From assembly GCF_028767125.1 (NCBI RefSeq), contig NZ_JAKCWP010000007.1, positions 124,001-188,000 of the forward strand: a stretch of 64,000 nt of DNA. Direction: 5' to 3'. Positions 8,983 through 18,078 of this stretch are shown in pieces. Source of the stretch: Chelativorans sp. YIM 93263. GTDB lineage: Bacteria; Pseudomonadota; Alphaproteobacteria; Rhizobiales; Rhizobiaceae. The notes under the pieces are model-generated. The model did no database searches and had not been told where the DNA came from. It saw only the letters and a program-made list of their open reading frames with translations. The position numbers and the translations under genes are program-made. Numbering within the stretch: position 1 is the stretch's first letter; each line of letters begins with the position of its first letter.

Positions 8983-11268
8983 TTACTCTACTCTGATCGT
9001 CACGCGGCTGAGCACCTTGCGCTCGGTAATATCGAGCAGACGGAACTCGTAGAAACCCCGCTCCTCGGGCAGCGTAAAGGTCAGCGGACCCTCGGCAGCC
9101 TTTTGCGCATCGATCCAGGTGAAGTCCGCCTGATCGGCGCCGGCCAAGGCTATACGCCGAGCGTTTTCGCCGCCATCGGCCGTCCAGTTCACCTTCACCG
9201 TCTCGCCCGGGGAGCCCGTTTCCGGCGCTTCGAGTGCACCGCCGTCGTTGAGCGCTGCCGTCTCCGCCACCACCTCGATCGTGTGGCGGGCGAGAATACG
9301 CTTGTCCTCTTCAAGCACATAGCGCAGCTCATAGAGCCCCGTCTCCTCGGGCGCGTCGAGGGTGGCCTCGTCGAAGTTGCCGACGCGGGCATAATCGCCA
9401 TGGCTGCCCTGTTCGGCCCCCATCGGCACAACCGTCACATAATCCTGCGGATGGGGTGCCGTGCCGAACCACACGACCTCGATTTCCGATCCCGCGCGCA
9501 CCGTCTCGGGCCCGGAGAGTTCTATGTCGGCCTCAATGATCTCGATTTCTTGAGAGGCCAGCGTCTTACGGCCTTCCTGGAGAACGTAGCGCACCTCGTA
9601 GAGCCCTGGCTCGGCTGGCGCCCTGAGGCTGCCTTCGCTCTTGTCAGAGACCCGAGCATAGTCGCCGTAGTCACCTTCCTTGGCCCCCATGGGCACGATC
9701 GTCACGAAGTCGCGTGGGTGGATACCTCTCGACCACTGCACCTGAAAGGGGGACCCGACCACGGCAGTATCGGGAGCCCGCACCGAAGCTTTAGCCTCGA
9801 CGATCTCGATCTCGGCTGATGCGAGTGTCTTGCGGCCTTCCTGGAGTACATAACGCACTTCATAAAGGCCAGGTTCGGCCGGCGCCTGGAGCGTGCCCTC
9901 GGTTTTGTCGCTCACCCGTGCATAGTCACCGTATTCACCTTCGTCCGCACCCATCGGCACGATAGTAACGTAGTCTTGGGGGTGAATTCCCTCCGACCAT
10001 GAGACGGAAAAGCGCTCGCCTGCTGTCGCGGTTTCCGGGGCCTCCACCGAAGCTGTTGCATCAACGATCTCGATATCAGTCGAGGCCAGCGTTTTGCGGC
10101 CTTCCTGGAGCACATAGCGCACCTCGTAAAGCCCCGACTCGGCCGGTGCCCGGAGATCTCCCTCGTTCTTGTCGGACACCCGCGTGTAGTCGCCATATTC
10201 GCCCTCGGCCGTACCGGCGGGTACGATCGTCACGTAGTCTTGAGGGTGAACCGCGCCCGACCAGGAAACGGAGAAGCTTTCGCCAGCTGTAGCGCTCTCG
10301 GGTGCCTCAACCGAAGCAGAGGCTTCGACGATTTCGATCTCGGCAGAACCCAATGTCCTGCGATCCTCCTGCCGAACGTAGCGCACCTCATAAAGGCCCG
10401 TTTCGGCGGGCGCGCGGAGACTGCCTTCAGTGTCGTCCTTGACGCGCGTGTAGTCGCCGTGCTCGCCTTCATCGGTGCCCATCGGCACGATGGTGACGTA
10501 GTCACGCGGCTGCTGATCGGGTGCCTCCCACGACACCTCGAAAGCAGAACCTATGATGGCGCTGTCCGGGCCTTCCAGCGCCACGCCGGGCGCGGGTTCG
10601 GCTTCAGGTTCAGGTGCCGCCTCGGGTTCCGGTTCAGGCGCCTCGGCCACCACCGTACCCACTTCGCTCAGAGCGGAGCTCAGCTCGTCAGCATTGTTGG
10701 CGGCGACAAACCGCCCCCCGGTGCGCTCGGCCATGCAGGCCACCGCCGCCTGCTCCTCGCCCTCAAGGTCAAAACCAACGACATGGGCAGTGAAGCCCAC
10801 GCCCATTTGCTCCAGCTCCTCGGCGAGGGCGCAGGGGTCTCGCTGACAGCTCTCGATCCCGTCGGTGATCAGCACCACGGTGGCCGGATTATCCCGATAG
10901 GCCAGGCCTTCGGCGGCCTGCTCGACAGCGCTCGTCAGCGGCGTCTTACCTTTCGGCGAGATGCCCCTGATCTGTCCCATGAAGTCCTCGCGATCAAAAG
11001 GACCCGGCGCAATCATCGTCTCGATGTCATTGCAGTCGCCCTCGCGGCGATGGCCATAAGCCATAAGGCCGACATTGGTGCCTTCCGTCCAGTCACCGAC
11101 GAGGCGTTCCATCGCCTCACGGGCGACCTCGATCTTGGCGGTTCCGTCGATCTGCCCCCACATGGAGTTGGACCCATCGAAGACCACCATAACGTCGTCT
11201 GCAGCGATAGCGCTTCCGGTCCACATAACCGCACTAGCAAGGAGATATCCGCCCTTACGCATTCTCAA
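8983..11268 (-). CDS. Secreted von Willebrand factor A protein with six tandem Ig-like repeats
   Basis: This is a 761-residue exported protein. The signal peptide (1-23) ends in SAIAAD. A VWA domain (about 24-205) carries the MIDAS motif DGSNS at 31-35 and a second acidic site in LITDGIES. A Pro/Glu-rich linker (about 209-228) follows. Six repeats of about 88 residues come next: repeats 1-5 (229-669) share the DYVTIVPMG, GDYxRV and GLYEVRYV cores, and repeat 6 (670-761) is diverged. Two Cys pairs lie in the VWA part. The architecture resembles a periplasmic ligand-binding or scaffold protein. A membrane protein gene (11311-12303) lies 42 bases upstream on the same strand, so they may form an operon. 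Its function is unknown. Confidence 0.85.
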   Translation of the reverse strand: MRMRKGGYLLASAVMWTGSAIAADDVMVVFDGSNSMWGQIDGTAKIEVAREAMERLVGDWTEGTNVGLMAYGHRREGDCNDIETMIAPGPFDREDFMGQIRGISPKGKTPLTSAVEQAAEGLAYRDNPATVVLITDGIESCQRDPCALAEELEQMGVGFTAHVVGFDLEGEEQAAVACMAERTGGRFVAANNADELSSALSEVGTVVAEAPEPEPEAAPEPEAEPAPGVALEGPDSAIIGSAFEVSWEAPDQQPRDYVTIVPMGTDEGEHGDYTRVKDDTEGSLRAPAETGLYEVRYVRQEDRRTLGSAEIEIVEASASVEAPESATAGESFSVSWSGAVHPQDYVTIVPAGTAEGEYGDYTRVSDKNEGDLRAPAESGLYEVRYVLQEGRKTLASTDIEIVDATASVEAPETATAGERFSVSWSEGIHPQDYVTIVPMGADEGEYGDYARVSDKTEGTLQAPAEPGLYEVRYVLQEGRKTLASAEIEIVEAKASVRAPDTAVVGSPFQVQWSRGIHPRDFVTIVPMGAKEGDYGDYARVSDKSEGSLRAPAEPGLYEVRYVLQEGRKTLASQEIEIIEADIELSGPETVRAGSEIEVVWFGTAPHPQDYVTVVPMGAEQGSHGDYARVGNFDEATLDAPEETGLYELRYVLEEDKRILARHTIEVVAETAALNDGGALEAPETGSPGETVKVNWTADGGENARRIALAGADQADFTWIDAQKAAEGPLTFTLPEERGFYEFRLLDITERKVLSRVTIRVE
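9262..10584. repeat. Five in-frame tandem repeats of about 264 bp inside the VWA gene
   Basis: This region encodes repeats 1-5 of the VWA protein. Repeats 2-4 are exactly 88 codons each, repeat 5 is 89 and repeat 1 is about 88. The protein cores are nearly identical across repeats 2-4 (for example LYEVRYVLQEGRKTLAS), which implies recent duplication or continued recombination between units. The number of copies may vary between strains. Confidence 0.85.
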
Positions 11269-11310
11269 CCCCTCTCCGATCTTTTCGTTGTTTTTGCTTC
11301 GCCGCCGAGG

Positions 11311-12303
11311 TCAGTTGATAGCACCGCCGACGGGTATTGGACCGGCGGGTTCGGGAGTTTCACCGCCGACGGCCGCCTTTTCCTTGAGCTTGCGGAACTT
11401 GGCCGACAGATTCCCCAACTTGGCATCCCAAGCCGGATCCGGAGTCTGGCCTTCTATGGTCTTGAAATAGACCTGCATCATGCAGGTGATGGCAAACGGC
11501 TCCAGCAGCGCGACCTTTACGCTCCAGGCGAAGAGCAGCGCGAAGATCATACCGCCAGCCGACCACGCGCCGGGGATCATGTAGACGGCGAGCCCCGCCG
11601 GCGCCAGCATGATGAGGAAGACGACGAAGGACAGGCCGTAGACGAACAGCGCCAGCCAGGCGGCGTTCTTGAGCATCGGCTTGTAGTTCTGCCCGTAAAG
11701 AACGAGGCCCGTGCGCGCCGACTCCCAGGCGTTGGTGGAGCGTGTGCGAATGGCATAGGCCAAAATCACCTCATCGACGAAACCGACCGCGATGCGCAGG
11801 AAAGCATGAATGACACTGACGAGCTGCCGCGCGCCGGGGATGGGCAGCACCGTCATCAGACCGCGCACAAGCCCGGTGACAGCCCGGAGCACGCCTTTAA
11901 TGAGTTGATCGACGGCAAACAACACACTGGTTTGCGCGAAGCGCTGCGTCACTTCTTTGCGCGCATGGGCGATCTGAGAGCGGCCCTCCGGCATCGGCTT
12001 CCCGTCGAGGAGCTCGACCAGAACGGCGATATGACCCGCTTTGACGACATAGAGGATGTATTCGCGCAGGAAGTACATGACGGCGCCGACGATGGTGAAG
12101 CCGGCTACGCCGCCCCAGAAGGTTGCCCCCGCGCGAAAGCCGTCGTCGCCGAAACCGCCGATACCCCAGCCGACACCGGCTCCAACCCCCGTCATCAGGA
12201 CATAAGCGACAGCAACGCCGAAATAGACGGCGATGCGCAGCAGCAGGAAAGGCAAAGTGCGCATCATGAGCCCAAGGGCTCGATTGATCGAGAAATCCCA
12301 CAT
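11311..12303 (-). CDS. Multi-spanning membrane protein of unknown function
   Basis: The 330-residue protein has two hydrophobic blocks (about 15-75 and 215-275), each with two or more transmembrane segments. They are separated by an amphipathic central region holding an AWESARTGLVLYGQNYKPML stretch, and the charged C-terminal tail is Lys/Glu-rich. I do not recognise the family. It is 42 bases upstream of, and co-oriented with, the VWA gene. The plus-strand membrane protein at 14424-15428 has a similar length and layout and may be a distant relative. Co-transcription with the VWA gene suggests a membrane partner for it. Confidence 0.65.
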   Translation of the reverse strand: MWDFSINRALGLMMRTLPFLLLRIAVYFGVAVAYVLMTGVGAGVGWGIGGFGDDGFRAGATFWGGVAGFTIVGAVMYFLREYILYVVKAGHIAVLVELLDGKPMPEGRSQIAHARKEVTQRFAQTSVLFAVDQLIKGVLRAVTGLVRGLMTVLPIPGARQLVSVIHAFLRIAVGFVDEVILAYAIRTRSTNAWESARTGLVLYGQNYKPMLKNAAWLALFVYGLSFVVFLIMLAPAGLAVYMIPGAWSAGGMIFALLFAWSVKVALLEPFAITCMMQVYFKTIEGQTPDPAWDAKLGNLSAKFRKLKEKAAVGGETPEPAGPIPVGGAIN

Positions 12304-12371
12304 GACCGGAAAACCCTCCGCAATCGTTTGCTCAAGTAGTCCTGCCCCCTACCGCAGTCCAATCTTACCGT

Positions 12372-12391
12372 CCCCCTTCAAATAAAGGGGG
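12372..12391. promoter_or_regulatory. Short inverted repeat upstream of the response regulator
   Basis: CCCCCTT (12372-12378) and AAGGGGG (12385-12391) form a 7 bp stem with a 6-base loop. It sits in the 180-base gap between divergent genes. It could be an operator or a 5'-leader hairpin of the response regulator; the sequence does not decide. Confidence 0.35.
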
Positions 12392-12482
12392 CCAGCACGT
12401 ATGAACGGCTTTTTTGAAGCGCGATACGGCGTTGCGTCCCCACACTTTATCTGCACAATTAGGGGTACGGGGGAATGCGGAA

Positions 12483-13559
12483 ATGACAACAATGCATATG
12501 CCGAGCGACGGCAGGAACTTGATCCTCTGCGTGGAGGATGAAAAGGATTTACGCGAGGACATTATCGAGGAGTTGCGCTCATCCGGGCATGACGCAATCG
12601 GGGCCGGGAATGGTCGAGAGGCTCTGGATGCCTTGGAATCCGTGCGGCCAGATCTGATCCTCTGCGACATCTCGATGCCGGAGATGAACGGCTATGACCT
12701 GCTCGAGACCGTGCGCAAAGAGCGAATGGATATGGACGATGTGCCATTCTTGTTCCTCACCGCGCTCGATGAACGCAATGAGATTATTTCTGGTAAACGC
12801 GCCGGCGCCGACGATTACCTCGTAAAACCGATCGACTTCGATCTCATGCTCGCCAGCATCGAAGCGCGCCTGGCACAAACACGTCGCATGCGCGCGCTGC
12901 ACCGGCGGGACGCTGGCGCCGTCCAGAACGCTTTTCGTCACCTCGCCGATCCCTCGCAACGGGGGGTTGCGGGGGTTACCACGGAGGTACTCGACATTCT
13001 CGGTTTCGGTGTCGTGCTCGCCGAAGCGCGGGGAGCCGTTGTCTTTGCCAATGCTTTCGCAAAGGCACTCAGCACCGAAACCGAAGGATTTTCCCTCCAC
13101 AGCCGCCTGCGCGCGGCAACACCGGAACTGACACGGCAACTCCAGAAGCGAGTGGCGGAGGTTGCGGGTGCCGCAGAACGTGGCGAGGATCTCATGCGCG
13201 GACTGGCTCTGCCGCGATCGGAGGGCAGCGGTGACCTTATGCTGGTGATCTGCTCGTTGCCCAGCGGCAAAGCCGACGGCAGAAGCTCGCCACTGGCTGC
13301 CATTTTCATCTCTAATCCAGGACGGCGGCCAGCACCGCCGGAACATATGCTCGCGTCGCTTTTCGGGCTGACGCCCGCGGAAGCCCAGGTCGCGCACGGC
13401 CTTGTCAGCGGTCAGCGCAGCGCCGACATTGCCCGCCAACTGAAGATCAGTCAGACAACGGTGGCGTTTCACCTGCGCAACCTGTTCGAGAAGACGGGAA
13501 CGCATCGGCAGGTCGATCTGGTCGCTCTTATTCTCAGCACGCTCGCCGCGGTGAGATAG
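12483..13559 (+). CDS. Response regulator, REC plus PAS-like middle plus LuxR-type HTH
   Basis: This is a 358-residue DNA-binding two-component regulator. The REC domain (about 10-130) has the acidic pair (CVEDEKD), a phospho-acceptor Asp in LILCDISMPEMNGYD, and the Lys of YLVKPID. A middle region (about 160-275) resembles a PAS-like sensor domain. The C-terminal LuxR/FixJ-type HTH is seen in LTPAEAQVAHGLVSGQ and SQTTVAFHLRNLFEKTG. The ATG at 12483 was chosen over a TTG at 12414, because only the later start follows a purine-rich run and the upstream residues are not REC-like. Its kinase could be the one at 6151-7470. A stem-loop terminator follows. Confidence 0.88.
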   Translation: MTTMHMPSDGRNLILCVEDEKDLREDIIEELRSSGHDAIGAGNGREALDALESVRPDLILCDISMPEMNGYDLLETVRKERMDMDDVPFLFLTALDERNEIISGKRAGADDYLVKPIDFDLMLASIEARLAQTRRMRALHRRDAGAVQNAFRHLADPSQRGVAGVTTEVLDILGFGVVLAEARGAVVFANAFAKALSTETEGFSLHSRLRAATPELTRQLQKRVAEVAGAAERGEDLMRGLALPRSEGSGDLMLVICSLPSGKADGRSSPLAAIFISNPGRRPAPPEHMLASLFGLTPAEAQVAHGLVSGQRSADIARQLKISQTTVAFHLRNLFEKTGTHRQVDLVALILSTLAAVR

Positions 13560-13609
13560 AGCGGCCGCAGATCCATTCTCCCGCCCGCCGGCGGCTTCCA
13601 TCCTGCAGC

Positions 13610-13631
13610 GCCCCGTTCGATTGAACGGGGC
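13610..13631 (+). terminator. Stem-loop terminator after the response regulator
   Basis: A perfect 9 bp stem (GCCCCGTTC with GAACGGGGC) with a GATT loop is followed by AATTCTGTTCTC, a moderately T-rich tail. It lies 50 bases after the stop codon. Confidence 0.65.
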
Positions 13632-13688
13632 AATTCTGTTCTCACCGCCATATTGAGCTAGAGGGTTCTGGTACAATCAGAGGGCGGA

Positions 13689-14366
13689 ATGGAGAACGAT
13701 TCGGAAGCGGGTTCAAACAGCTCGCGTTGGATAGCAAAAGGGTGGCTTAAGAGGAACAGACTGCAGAAACCGTTCAGGGGCTGGGCTTCACCCGCGGCTC
13801 TCGCCACTCTCGTCCTTGCCTTTGGTGCTGCAAGCGCAAATGCGCAGCAATCCGTCTGCGGCATGAACACCGAAGCCGACGTGAAGCAACTCCAGGAGGA
13901 GATCGTCGGCTTCTGGCAATCCCAGGACGGTCCCGGATACATGAGCATTCAGGGCGGAATGACAATGCCGGTGGGGAGCAGCGAGACCGAGCATATCCGC
14001 ATGTGGATCGATGACGGTGTTCTCATCGGGTCGAATGCCGGCGGACCCGCGGATTACGACGTGATCTTCGAGGCTGCCACTGAGGATCCGGCCTGGCGCT
14101 TCCGCAGCCGCGAACAGGGCGGCGAGGTCCTGAGCCCCACACTGACGGATCAGGAGTTGGAAGTGGTGATGGACTGCGCGCTCGAGGATCTTCCGAGGCT
14201 CGTCGGGCGTGCGGATATCGCCGTTCCCACCGGTGTCATGCATCTGACGTTACGGCTCGTGTATCTCGGCGACATCGGGATGTATGGCATTGGTGAATGG
14301 GAGACGGTTGCTCACGGCCGTAAGGCGATCATTCGCAAACCCGTCTCGATGAGCAAAGAGCAATGA
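13689..14366 (+). CDS. Secreted protein of unknown function
   Basis: The 225-residue protein has a long basic N-region (about 1-33), then a hydrophobic stretch ending in ASANAQQ (about residue 55), consistent with a signal peptide. The mature part has a lone Cys near its start (QSVCGMN) and another in MDCALEDLP. It contains several beta-strand-like segments and ends in IIRKPVSMSKEQ. No family is recognised. It lies between the response regulator and a co-oriented membrane protein and may be part of the same regulon. Confidence 0.6.
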   Translation: MENDSEAGSNSSRWIAKGWLKRNRLQKPFRGWASPAALATLVLAFGAASANAQQSVCGMNTEADVKQLQEEIVGFWQSQDGPGYMSIQGGMTMPVGSSETEHIRMWIDDGVLIGSNAGGPADYDVIFEAATEDPAWRFRSREQGGEVLSPTLTDQELEVVMDCALEDLPRLVGRADIAVPTGVMHLTLRLVYLGDIGMYGIGEWETVAHGRKAIIRKPVSMSKEQ

Positions 14367-14423
14367 TCCGTTCTTTGGAAATCAAACGCATCCATAGGGA
14401 CGATCGGCTATCAAGGATAATTC

Positions 14424-15428
14424 ATGAAGGATAAATTCACGCGCCCAGCGCTGAGCGATCGGTTCGACCAACTGTCGTATCTGCTCAAGCATACCGTAAC
14501 GATCATCGGCCGTGACCGGGATATCCTGGGACCTCCCATTCGCATGGCTATCTATTCGCTCCTGCCGGCCATCGCATTTTTCGCGATGATTTGGGCCTTC
14601 CTCATCGACAGGGATGGGAGTGGAATGGCCCTTCTGGCGCTATCCGTGTTCCTCTTTGTCTACAAGTTCTTCTATTATAACCGCCAAGAGCTGGCATTAA
14701 GCTGGCTCGTCTATGAGACGGCAGCGGGACGTGATCGCGACGGAGCAGAAGCGGCGAAGCACGTCTCCACACTCAAAAGTCAGGCGCGCCTCCTGGCGCT
14801 GCTCGACATGGGCGCGGCTTGGATCGCGCGGCAGCGCCGGCGCCGCAACAAGGGATTTATCAATCGGCTTCTTCTTTCGGCGCTGACCGAGGGATGGGAC
14901 ATGGTCAACCACTTCCTCCTGCCGGCCTTCGCGATTGAAGGGGTGGGTTTTCGCGAGGGAATGAGCCGGTTGAAAGCAACTCGCGAGAACGTGCCCGAGA
15001 CTCTGATGGGCGTCTTCGGTATCGATATTCTAGGCCGGCTCGTGGCCTCCATAGCAGCTCCGCTTTACGCGATAATGGCGGTGTTCGGCATCGTTGCCGG
15101 AACCGTAGTGGCACCAGCGCTGCCGGCGGCATTCGGGGCGGGAGAGTTCGGCGACCTATTCCCTCCAGAAGTGTTGCAATATCTTCCGATCACGGCCGAG
15201 ACGCAGTTTAATTGGCTGCCGCTGTTCATCGGCATTCTCCTCGGAACGCTCGTTTCAGCGGTCTTCGAGCGGCTTGTGACGACGCTCAAGGTGATCTATT
15301 TCACGCTGTTTTACGCACGGACCCTGCATGCTGACAGCCTGGACGAGGATATTCGCGCGGAGCTCGATGCTTACCTGCGTTTTTCCGATGACGGGCAGGC
15401 GGGAGCCGCCACCCCCTATCCGGCTTAG
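14424..15428 (+). CDS. Multi-spanning membrane protein of unknown function
   Basis: The 334-residue protein has hydrophobic segments near 45-65, 73-90, 205-230 and 270-290. A basic, amphipathic region lies between (WIARQRRRRNKGF). The layout matches the protein at 11311-12303: two hydrophobic blocks flanking a soluble centre with a conserved-looking helix (EGWDMVNHFLLPAFAIEGVG here, VDEVILAYAIRTRS there). Family and function are not recognised. It lies 57 bases after the secreted orphan and is followed by a terminator. Confidence 0.65.
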   Translation: MKDKFTRPALSDRFDQLSYLLKHTVTIIGRDRDILGPPIRMAIYSLLPAIAFFAMIWAFLIDRDGSGMALLALSVFLFVYKFFYYNRQELALSWLVYETAAGRDRDGAEAAKHVSTLKSQARLLALLDMGAAWIARQRRRRNKGFINRLLLSALTEGWDMVNHFLLPAFAIEGVGFREGMSRLKATRENVPETLMGVFGIDILGRLVASIAAPLYAIMAVFGIVAGTVVAPALPAAFGAGEFGDLFPPEVLQYLPITAETQFNWLPLFIGILLGTLVSAVFERLVTTLKVIYFTLFYARTLHADSLDEDIRAELDAYLRFSDDGQAGAATPYPA

Positions 15429-15452
15429 CGAAGCGTTTGCGACTTGTGAGAT

Positions 15453-15472
15453 CGCCGCCATCAACGGCGGCG
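15453..15472 (+). terminator. Stem-loop terminator
   Basis: CGCCGCC (15453-15459) pairs with GGCGGCG (15466-15472) across an ATCAAC loop, followed by CTTCTTCATA. It lies 24 bases after the membrane-protein stop and separates that gene from fumarase. Confidence 0.6.
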
Positions 15473-15571
15473 CTTCTTCATACTGGCGTATTTTATAGCT
15501 TCCCTATAGTCTGAGGCGCTGAGATCGTCAGACGATGAGCCGACAAACCGGACGGGAAGACGCGGAGAGAG

Positions 15572-17137
15572 ATGAGTAGCGAATTTCTTCATCTCGGCAC
15601 CGAAGGCGTCGGTGTAGAAGAACTCGGCGGGCGGCGCTTTCTGACTGTTCAACCTGACGCCGTGCGCCGGCTGACGGAACAGGCTTTTGCCGATGTCTCG
15701 CATCTCCATCGCCGCTCCCACCTGCAGCAGCTAGCGGACATCCTCAAGGATCCCGAAGCCTCGCGGAACGATCGTTTCGTGGCGCTTGAGCTTTTGAAGA
15801 ACGCGGTCATCTCGTCAGCCGGGCAATTCCCAAGTTGCCAGGATACGGGCACCGCCATCGTCATGGGCAGAAAGGGACAGCAGGTCCTCGTCGAAGGTTC
15901 GCTACGCGGCGCAATCGAAGAGGGGATTGCCGCCACCTGGCAGTCACGCAACCTGCGTTTCAGCCAGATGGCTCCGCTGACCATGTACGTGGAGCGCAAC
16001 ACTGGAACCAATCTTCCCGCGCAGATCGACATGGAAGCGGACGAGGGTGACGCGCTGGATCTCCTTTACGTTGCCAAGGGCGGCGGGTCGGCGAACAAGA
16101 CATTCCTGTTCCAGGAAACGCGCCGTGTGTTGCAGCCCGAGCGACTGCGCGCCTTTTTGGACGAAAAGATCAGGACTTTGGGAGCGGCCGCCTGCCCCCC
16201 ATACCACCTCGCCCTGGTCGTCGGCGGCCTCTCGGCGGAGCAGACGCTGAAGATCGTCAAGCTCGCGTCCACCCGCGCCCTCGACGATTTGCCGACGACC
16301 GGAGATGAGACCGGTCGCGCATTCCGCGACAAGACGCTTGAAACCGAAGTACTGGAACTGACCCGGCAAATGAGCCTGGGGGCTCAGTTCGGCGGAAAGT
16401 ATTTCTGCCATGATGTGCGCGTGATCCGCCTTCCGCGTCATGGCGGCAGCCTGCCCATCGGGATGGGTGTGAGTTGCTCGGCTGACCGCCAGATCAAGGC
16501 ACGGATCGACGCGGACGGGCTTTGGCTTGAAAGACTGGAGCGGGATCCCTCGCGTTTTCTTCCCGATCTGGACGACGATGGCGCGAGACCCGTTCCCATC
16601 GACCTCGACCGGCCCATGGATGCTATCCGGGATGAGTTGTCCAAGCTGCCAGTTTCGACACCTGTCTCCATGAGTGGAACGATGATCGTCGCGCGGGATC
16701 TCGTCCATGCAGAGCTCTCCGAGAGGCTGTCACGCGGGGAGCGCCTGCCCGCCTACATGATGGACCATCCGATCTACTACGCCGGTCCTGCCAAAACGCC
16801 CGAAGGGTACGCTTCGGGCTCTTTCGGTCCAACCACCGCCGCGCGCATGGACCCTTACATTCCCGAGTTTCAGGCTGCCGGGGGCAGCCTGGTCACGATT
16901 GCGAAGGGCAACCGCTCGCGGCAGGTCACCCAATCCTGCAAGCAGCACGGCGGCTTTTATCTGGGTTCCATCGGTGGTGCGGCGGCCAGCCTGGGACGCG
17001 ACGTCATCAAATCGGTCGAGGTCCTCGATTTCGAAGGGTTCGGGATGGAGGCTGTCTGGCGCATTCGCGTGGAGAACTTCCCCGCCTTTGTCATCATCGA
17101 TGACAAAGGTAACGACTTCTATGCCGCACGGACCTGA
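15572..17137 (+). CDS. Class I (iron-sulfur) fumarate hydratase
   Basis: This cytoplasmic enzyme hydrates fumarate to malate using an oxygen-sensitive [4Fe-4S] cluster. The 521-residue chain contains both the alpha part ([11 protein letters not shown] near residue 90) and the beta part ([21 protein letters not shown] near 400), as in FumA/FumB. The three expected cluster cysteines are visible in [13 protein letters not shown] and GVSCSAD. Class I enzymes of this family can also dehydrate tartrates, and the D-tartrate dehydratase gene nearby makes a C4-hydroxyacid role attractive, but fumarase is the safer call. It is convergent with the LysR gene, 29 bases away. Confidence 0.9.
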   Translation: MSSEFLHLGTEGVGVEELGGRRFLTVQPDAVRRLTEQAFADVSHLHRRSHLQQLADILKDPEASRNDRFVALELLKNAVISSAGQFPSCQDTGTAIVMGRKGQQVLVEGSLRGAIEEGIAATWQSRNLRFSQMAPLTMYVERNTGTNLPAQIDMEADEGDALDLLYVAKGGGSANKTFLFQETRRVLQPERLRAFLDEKIRTLGAAACPPYHLALVVGGLSAEQTLKIVKLASTRALDDLPTTGDETGRAFRDKTLETEVLELTRQMSLGAQFGGKYFCHDVRVIRLPRHGGSLPIGMGVSCSADRQIKARIDADGLWLERLERDPSRFLPDLDDDGARPVPIDLDRPMDAIRDELSKLPVSTPVSMSGTMIVARDLVHAELSERLSRGERLPAYMMDHPIYYAGPAKTPEGYASGSFGPTTAARMDPYIPEFQAAGGSLVTIAKGNRSRQVTQSCKQHGGFYLGSIGGAAASLGRDVIKSVEVLDFEGFGMEAVWRIRVENFPAFVIIDDKGNDFYAART

Positions 17138-17166
17138 ACTCACGTCGATGCGGTGCACCGTCGCCG

Positions 17167-18078
17167 TCACATTGAAACAGCCGCCGCATCCGAAGCTTGA
17201 CTCCACAGCTCCTCAACGCGCTCCATCTGGCGAGAACGCGGCCGGAAGAGGCGAATCTCCATCGGCACCTGCCACTCCGGACCACCGCCCAGGGCGACAC
17301 TTCCGTTCGCCAGCTCGGTCTCGACGAGGCTTTTCGGCGACCAGGTGATACCGCGCCCTTCCCTTGCAAACTGTTTCAGCACAATGGCCAGGTGAGATGC
17401 GAAAACCGGCTTGAGCCAAATCTGTTGCGGCTGTCGCGCCCAGGCAGCAGCGAGTATTCGCCCCATTCCTGATTCCTCGTTGAAGCCCAAATAGGGCAGC
17501 GGGTTATCGGCGGATCCCGGCAGACTATAGCGCGGCCGGCCATTTTCGTCCGGGGCCGAAATGGGGATCAGCACGTCCTCGCCAAGCACACAGGAAACGA
17601 ATTCATCCGAATCAAGCCGGCTTAACGCGGCAGGGTGGTGATGACACAACACGAAATGCGCCTCGCCTTGCATCATCGTGCGCTCGCAACCATGCATGCT
17701 GTCGGCAATCAGCCGCACAGTGGTGGAAGCGATCGCGGCCTCATGTCGACGCAGCCACGACGGGAAGAAGGTCAGCGAAAGCGCGTGTGTGGAAGCAAAG
17801 CGGAGAGAGGAGGCGGAACTGGCTGCGTCTATCGCTTCCTGGCGTCCCAGGTGAAGTCGCCGCGAAATATCCTCGCAGACCTCGAGAAACCTGATGCCCG
17901 CTGCCGTCAACTCGAGGCGATGGGTGCGGCGATCGGCAAGCTCCGTGCCGACCCATTTCTCGAGCGTGCGGATACGACGGCTGAATGCGGGCTGGGTAAC
18001 CCCACGGCTGTCTGCGGCGCGCGAGAAGTTCTTATACTCCGCCAGAGCCTTGAAGTCCTCCAGCAAAGAGATGTCCAT
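17167..18078 (-). CDS. LysR-family transcriptional regulator
   Basis: The 303-residue protein has an N-terminal winged HTH (FSRAADSRGVTQPAFSRRIR near 19-38), then a linker helix and a periplasmic-binding-like effector domain. It is divergent from the D-tartrate dehydratase gene with 240 bases between, the classic layout for a LysR protein controlling its neighbour, probably in response to a hydroxydicarboxylic acid. It also abuts the convergent fumarase gene. The target is inferred from position. Confidence 0.9.
   Translation of the reverse strand: MDISLLEDFKALAEYKNFSRAADSRGVTQPAFSRRIRTLEKWVGTELADRRTHRLELTAAGIRFLEVCEDISRRLHLGRQEAIDAASSASSLRFASTHALSLTFFPSWLRRHEAAIASTTVRLIADSMHGCERTMMQGEAHFVLCHHHPAALSRLDSDEFVSCVLGEDVLIPISAPDENGRPRYSLPGSADNPLPYLGFNEESGMGRILAAAWARQPQQIWLKPVFASHLAIVLKQFAREGRGITWSPKSLVETELANGSVALGGGPEWQVPMEIRLFRPRSRQMERVEELWSQASDAAAVSM

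Noticed and set aside
9262-10584. Repeated DNA considered as a possible CRISPR array or transposon repeats
   Set aside because: The units are long (264 bp), in frame and code for conserved Ig-like cores inside one gene; there are no spacers.
10240-12339. A 699-residue plus-strand open frame, and similar long antisense frames over other genes
   Set aside because: It lies opposite the VWA and membrane-protein genes, has unusual His/Arg-rich composition and no domain, and exists because the GC-rich minus-strand repeats leave the antisense frame open.
15572-17137. Assignment of the hydratase as L-tartrate dehydratase
   Set aside because: The single 521-residue chain with both domains matches FumA-type fumarases; L-tartrate dehydratases of this family usually have separate subunits. 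The tartrate option is kept only as a side activity.
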